Assembly (NCBI GenBank): GCA_959599635.1
Contig: CAUGJN010000108.1
Location: 1 to 6,620 of the forward strand
Direction: 5' to 3'
Origin: an uncultured Collinsella sp.
GTDB lineage: Bacteria > Actinomycetota > Coriobacteriia > Coriobacteriales > Coriobacteriaceae
Length of the DNA stretch: 6,620 nt
Positions within the stretch are counted from its first letter, which is position 1; every line of letters starts with the position of its first letter. The position numbers were made by a program, and so were the translations under genes. A model generated the notes under the pieces. The model ran no database searches. It saw nothing but the letters and a program-made list of their open reading frames with translations, and was not told the origin of the DNA. Positions 5,371-6,620 of the stretch are shown piece after piece.

Positions 5371-6228
5371 CTATTTGTCGGCTGACACCTCGCCCGTCAC
5401 GTTGCCGGCATAGACCCGATTGACATGGAGCATGAGATACACCTTCTCCTCGGGCACGATGGAGGCATGATACGTTTCCTCGATAAGTTCTGCCATTTTG
5501 TCAACACAAGCCGCTATAGCCGGATGCTCTTCACAGAGAGGACGATAGAGCGCCGCATTATCGGTATTAAGCGGCTCCCCGGTGCGGACGCGCTCTAACA
5601 AGTAGCGTACATGAGTGTCATAGCGCGCATAGTCAAAAGCATCGCGGTCAACGGCGATAGCAAGATCTTTCTCGATAATCGCTACGAGCTTTTCAATCAG
5701 ACGTTCCTCGCGGCGGACGTCGTTTGACTTTGCCTTACTAGAACTTGCCATAACGCTGTTAACGATGCAGAGCGCGATGCCTGCCCTCTCCCCGCGTGGC
5801 ATAGATAAACCGAATTCGCGCTCTATGCCAGCATGGGCAAGCGCCGCAATCTTAAATTCAATGGGATATTGTTGCTGAACGTCACAAGAAAGCGGCATCT
5901 GAACATACATGTGCTCACGGCAGCGCTTGATGGCAAAACTGATATGGTCGGCAAGCGTAAAAGGGAGGTTCGCCGACAGCTCACGCGAAATGTTGGTGCG
6001 CGCGACATCGGCAATCTGCGCACTAAATTCCATTACCTTGGGATCGATCTCGTTAAGAAGTGGCAGGTAGCGTGCATCAACGTTGTAAAACGTGCGCTCA
6101 ATCTGCGCAAGCGAAACCTCATCGGGGCCGTCAGGGAAACCAATGCCTTTCCCCAGCGCCACAAGCTCGGTTCCCTTATCGTTGACAAGCAAGGCGGCAT
6201 TGTGATTAATGCGCTTAACGACCCTCAT
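5371..6228 (-). CDS. BglG/LicT-family transcriptional antiterminator with two PRDs
   Basis: 285 aa, the normal length for the family. Residues 1-57 are the CAT RNA-binding domain (MRVVKRINHNAALL, then LGKGIGF), which as a dimer binds a RAT hairpin in leader RNA and blocks an overlapping terminator. PRD1 (about 65-170) has H95 in LADHISF, but the second phosphorylatable position reads IALCIVNS, with C154 where the family has His. PRD2 (about 172-277) keeps both histidines, H206 in DTHVRYL and H268 in YLMLHVNRV. In the family the cognate EIIB inactivates the protein through PRD1 and HPr activates it through PRD2. The start ATG 6228 has GGAGG at 6233-6237 (4-nt spacer) and begins at the conserved N-terminus. 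It is followed on the same strand by the EIIBC permease, its likely target. A terminator-like hairpin in its own leader suggests autoregulation. Confidence 0.92.
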   Translation of the reverse strand: MRVVKRINHNAALLVNDKGTELVALGKGIGFPDGPDEVSLAQIERTFYNVDARYLPLLNEIDPKVMEFSAQIADVARTNISRELSANLPFTLADHISFAIKRCREHMYVQMPLSCDVQQQYPIEFKIAALAHAGIEREFGLSMPRGERAGIALCIVNSVMASSSKAKSNDVRREERLIEKLVAIIEKDLAIAVDRDAFDYARYDTHVRYLLERVRTGEPLNTDNAALYRPLCEEHPAIAACVDKMAELIEETYHASIVPEEKVYLMLHVNRVYAGNVTGEVSADK

Positions 6229-6238
6229 GATGCCTCCG

Positions 6239-6266
6239 AAAATAGGCGCAGCCGAAGGGCAAGCGC
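6239..6266 (-). terminator. Terminator-like hairpin in the leader of the antiterminator gene
   Basis: On the - strand, GCGCTTGCC (from 6266) faces GGCTGCGC (to 6246): 4 + 3 bp around a small internal loop with a CTTC loop, followed by CTATTTT (6245-6239), just ahead of the ribosome binding site. The position fits a conditional terminator in an autoregulated bglG-type leader. The stem is weak. Confidence 0.4.
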
Positions 6267-6296
6267 AATGAATTCCAGTTAAGATGGTTCGCCTCG

Positions 6297-6325
6297 ATTA
6301 TTCCACGCAACGTCACGCGAGACAA
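6297..6325 (-). promoter_or_regulatory. Candidate sigma70-type promoter of the antiterminator gene
   Basis: On the - strand, TTGTCT (6325-6320, 4/6 match to TTGACA), a 17-bp spacer, then AATAAT (6302-6297, 5/6 match to TATAAT). Transcription would start near 6290, giving a leader of about 60 nt that includes the hairpin at 6246-6266. This is probably also the main promoter for the permease gene, since none was recognised in 5067-5370. Confidence 0.5.
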
Positions 6326-6344
6326 GCAAACCCGAGCCACCACA

Positions 6345-6394
6345 ACCTACCAAAAAGGGACAGGTTTATTTTGGCAGGTTTTATCTGGGGAAAC
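6345..6394. repeat. Dispersed ~50-bp repeat, copy 2
   Basis: It matches 2574-2623 in the same orientation at 44 of 50 bases. The inverted repeat is AACCTACCAAAA (6344-6355) with TTTTGGCAGGTT (6369-6380), 11 of 12 paired, loop 13 nt. It lies in the divergent gap between the antiterminator gene and the next + strand gene. From 6395 to 6500 I see nothing I can name beyond two CCATATG words. Confidence 0.8.
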
Positions 6395-6506
6395 CCCGAA
6401 TAGCCCCATATGCACAACCGCTGCAGCTCCATATGAGGCAAATGAATCAGTAGCGTCTATTCCAAATCTTGAGTATTTGTTCGACAGAACGGCCCCTGCT
6501 AGCTCC

Positions 6507-6515
6507 TGCTAGACT
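6507..6515 (+). promoter_or_regulatory. Weak extended -10 candidate for the last gene
   Basis: TGC-TAGACT resembles an extended -10 box (TGn followed by a 4/6 match to TATAAT), about 34 bp before the ATG at 6549. It lies in an 8-bp direct repeat, CCTGCTAG at 6495-6502 and 6505-6512. There is no clear -35 at the right distance. Confidence 0.2.
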
Positions 6516-6548
6516 GGTAGATTCCCAACCGTCCATCCAGGAGCCTCA

Positions 6549-6620
6549 ATGTCGCGCAAGTCCGCCTACAAGCAAGTACTTTCCATCGGCACCGCCGTGG
6601 TGCTGGGGTTTGCGCTGTTC
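6549..6620 (+). CDS. N-terminus of a membrane-anchored or exported protein (3' truncated)
   Basis: ATG 6549 has AGGAG at 6539-6543 with a 5-nt spacer, and the frame stays open for all 24 codons to the window edge. The peptide begins MSRKSAYKQVLSIG: a positively charged N-terminus followed from residue 10 by a hydrophobic run (VLSIGTAVVLGFALF). That is the pattern of a signal peptide, lipoprotein signal or N-terminal membrane anchor. Too little is visible to name a family. It is divergent from the antiterminator gene. Confidence 0.65.
   Translation, partial: MSRKSAYKQVLSIGTAVVLGFALF

Overview
The window is a GC-rich bacterial segment (GC-rich third codon positions, compact genes, Shine-Dalgarno starts). 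Gene content and style suggest an anaerobic gut actinobacterium of the Coriobacteriia, possibly Collinsella. That is inference from general resemblance; no rRNA or other marker gene is present to prove it.

Layout. (1) 1-660, + strand: the C-terminal sugar-binding part of a LacI/GalR-type regulator, cut by the window edge. It converges on (2) a HAD-family phosphatase/phosphomutase-like gene (774-1424, - strand), with a perfect 13-bp bidirectional terminator between them. (3) A 166-bp divergent intergenic region with a candidate promoter and two dyads leads to larE (1591-2469, + strand), the sulfur transferase for the nickel-pincer cofactor. (4) The 200 bp between larE and the next gene is packed with inverted repeats: a perfect 25-bp palindrome, a short GC hairpin, one copy of a dispersed ~50-bp repeat, and a terminator-like hairpin. 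(5) On the - strand, in transcription order, come a BglG/LicT-type PRD antiterminator (6228-5371), a PTS EIIBC sugar permease (5066-3636) and a Nif3-like metal protein (3524-2670). (6) A divergent 320-bp region holds the bglG-type promoter and the second copy of the dispersed repeat, followed by the first 24 codons of a membrane-anchored or secreted protein (6549 to the window end, + strand).

How they fit together. The antiterminator-permease pair is a classical PTS-regulated sugar-uptake arrangement. The regulator would be controlled by PTS phosphorylation of its PRDs and would let RNA polymerase pass terminator hairpins in leader RNA. Terminator-like hairpins are present in both leaders (in front of the regulator gene and in front of the permease gene), but I could not recognise a canonical RAT binding site in either. 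The permease lacks an EIIA domain and must borrow one. The Nif3-like gene follows on the same strand after a 111-bp, hairpin-rich gap and may be co-transcribed.

The least ordinary features are the perfect 25-bp palindrome downstream of larE, the two copies of the dispersed repeat, the multi-hairpin leader of the permease gene with a possible alternative pairing, and the loss of one conserved PRD1 histidine in the antiterminator. I found no CRISPR array, tRNA, rRNA, transposase or phage gene.
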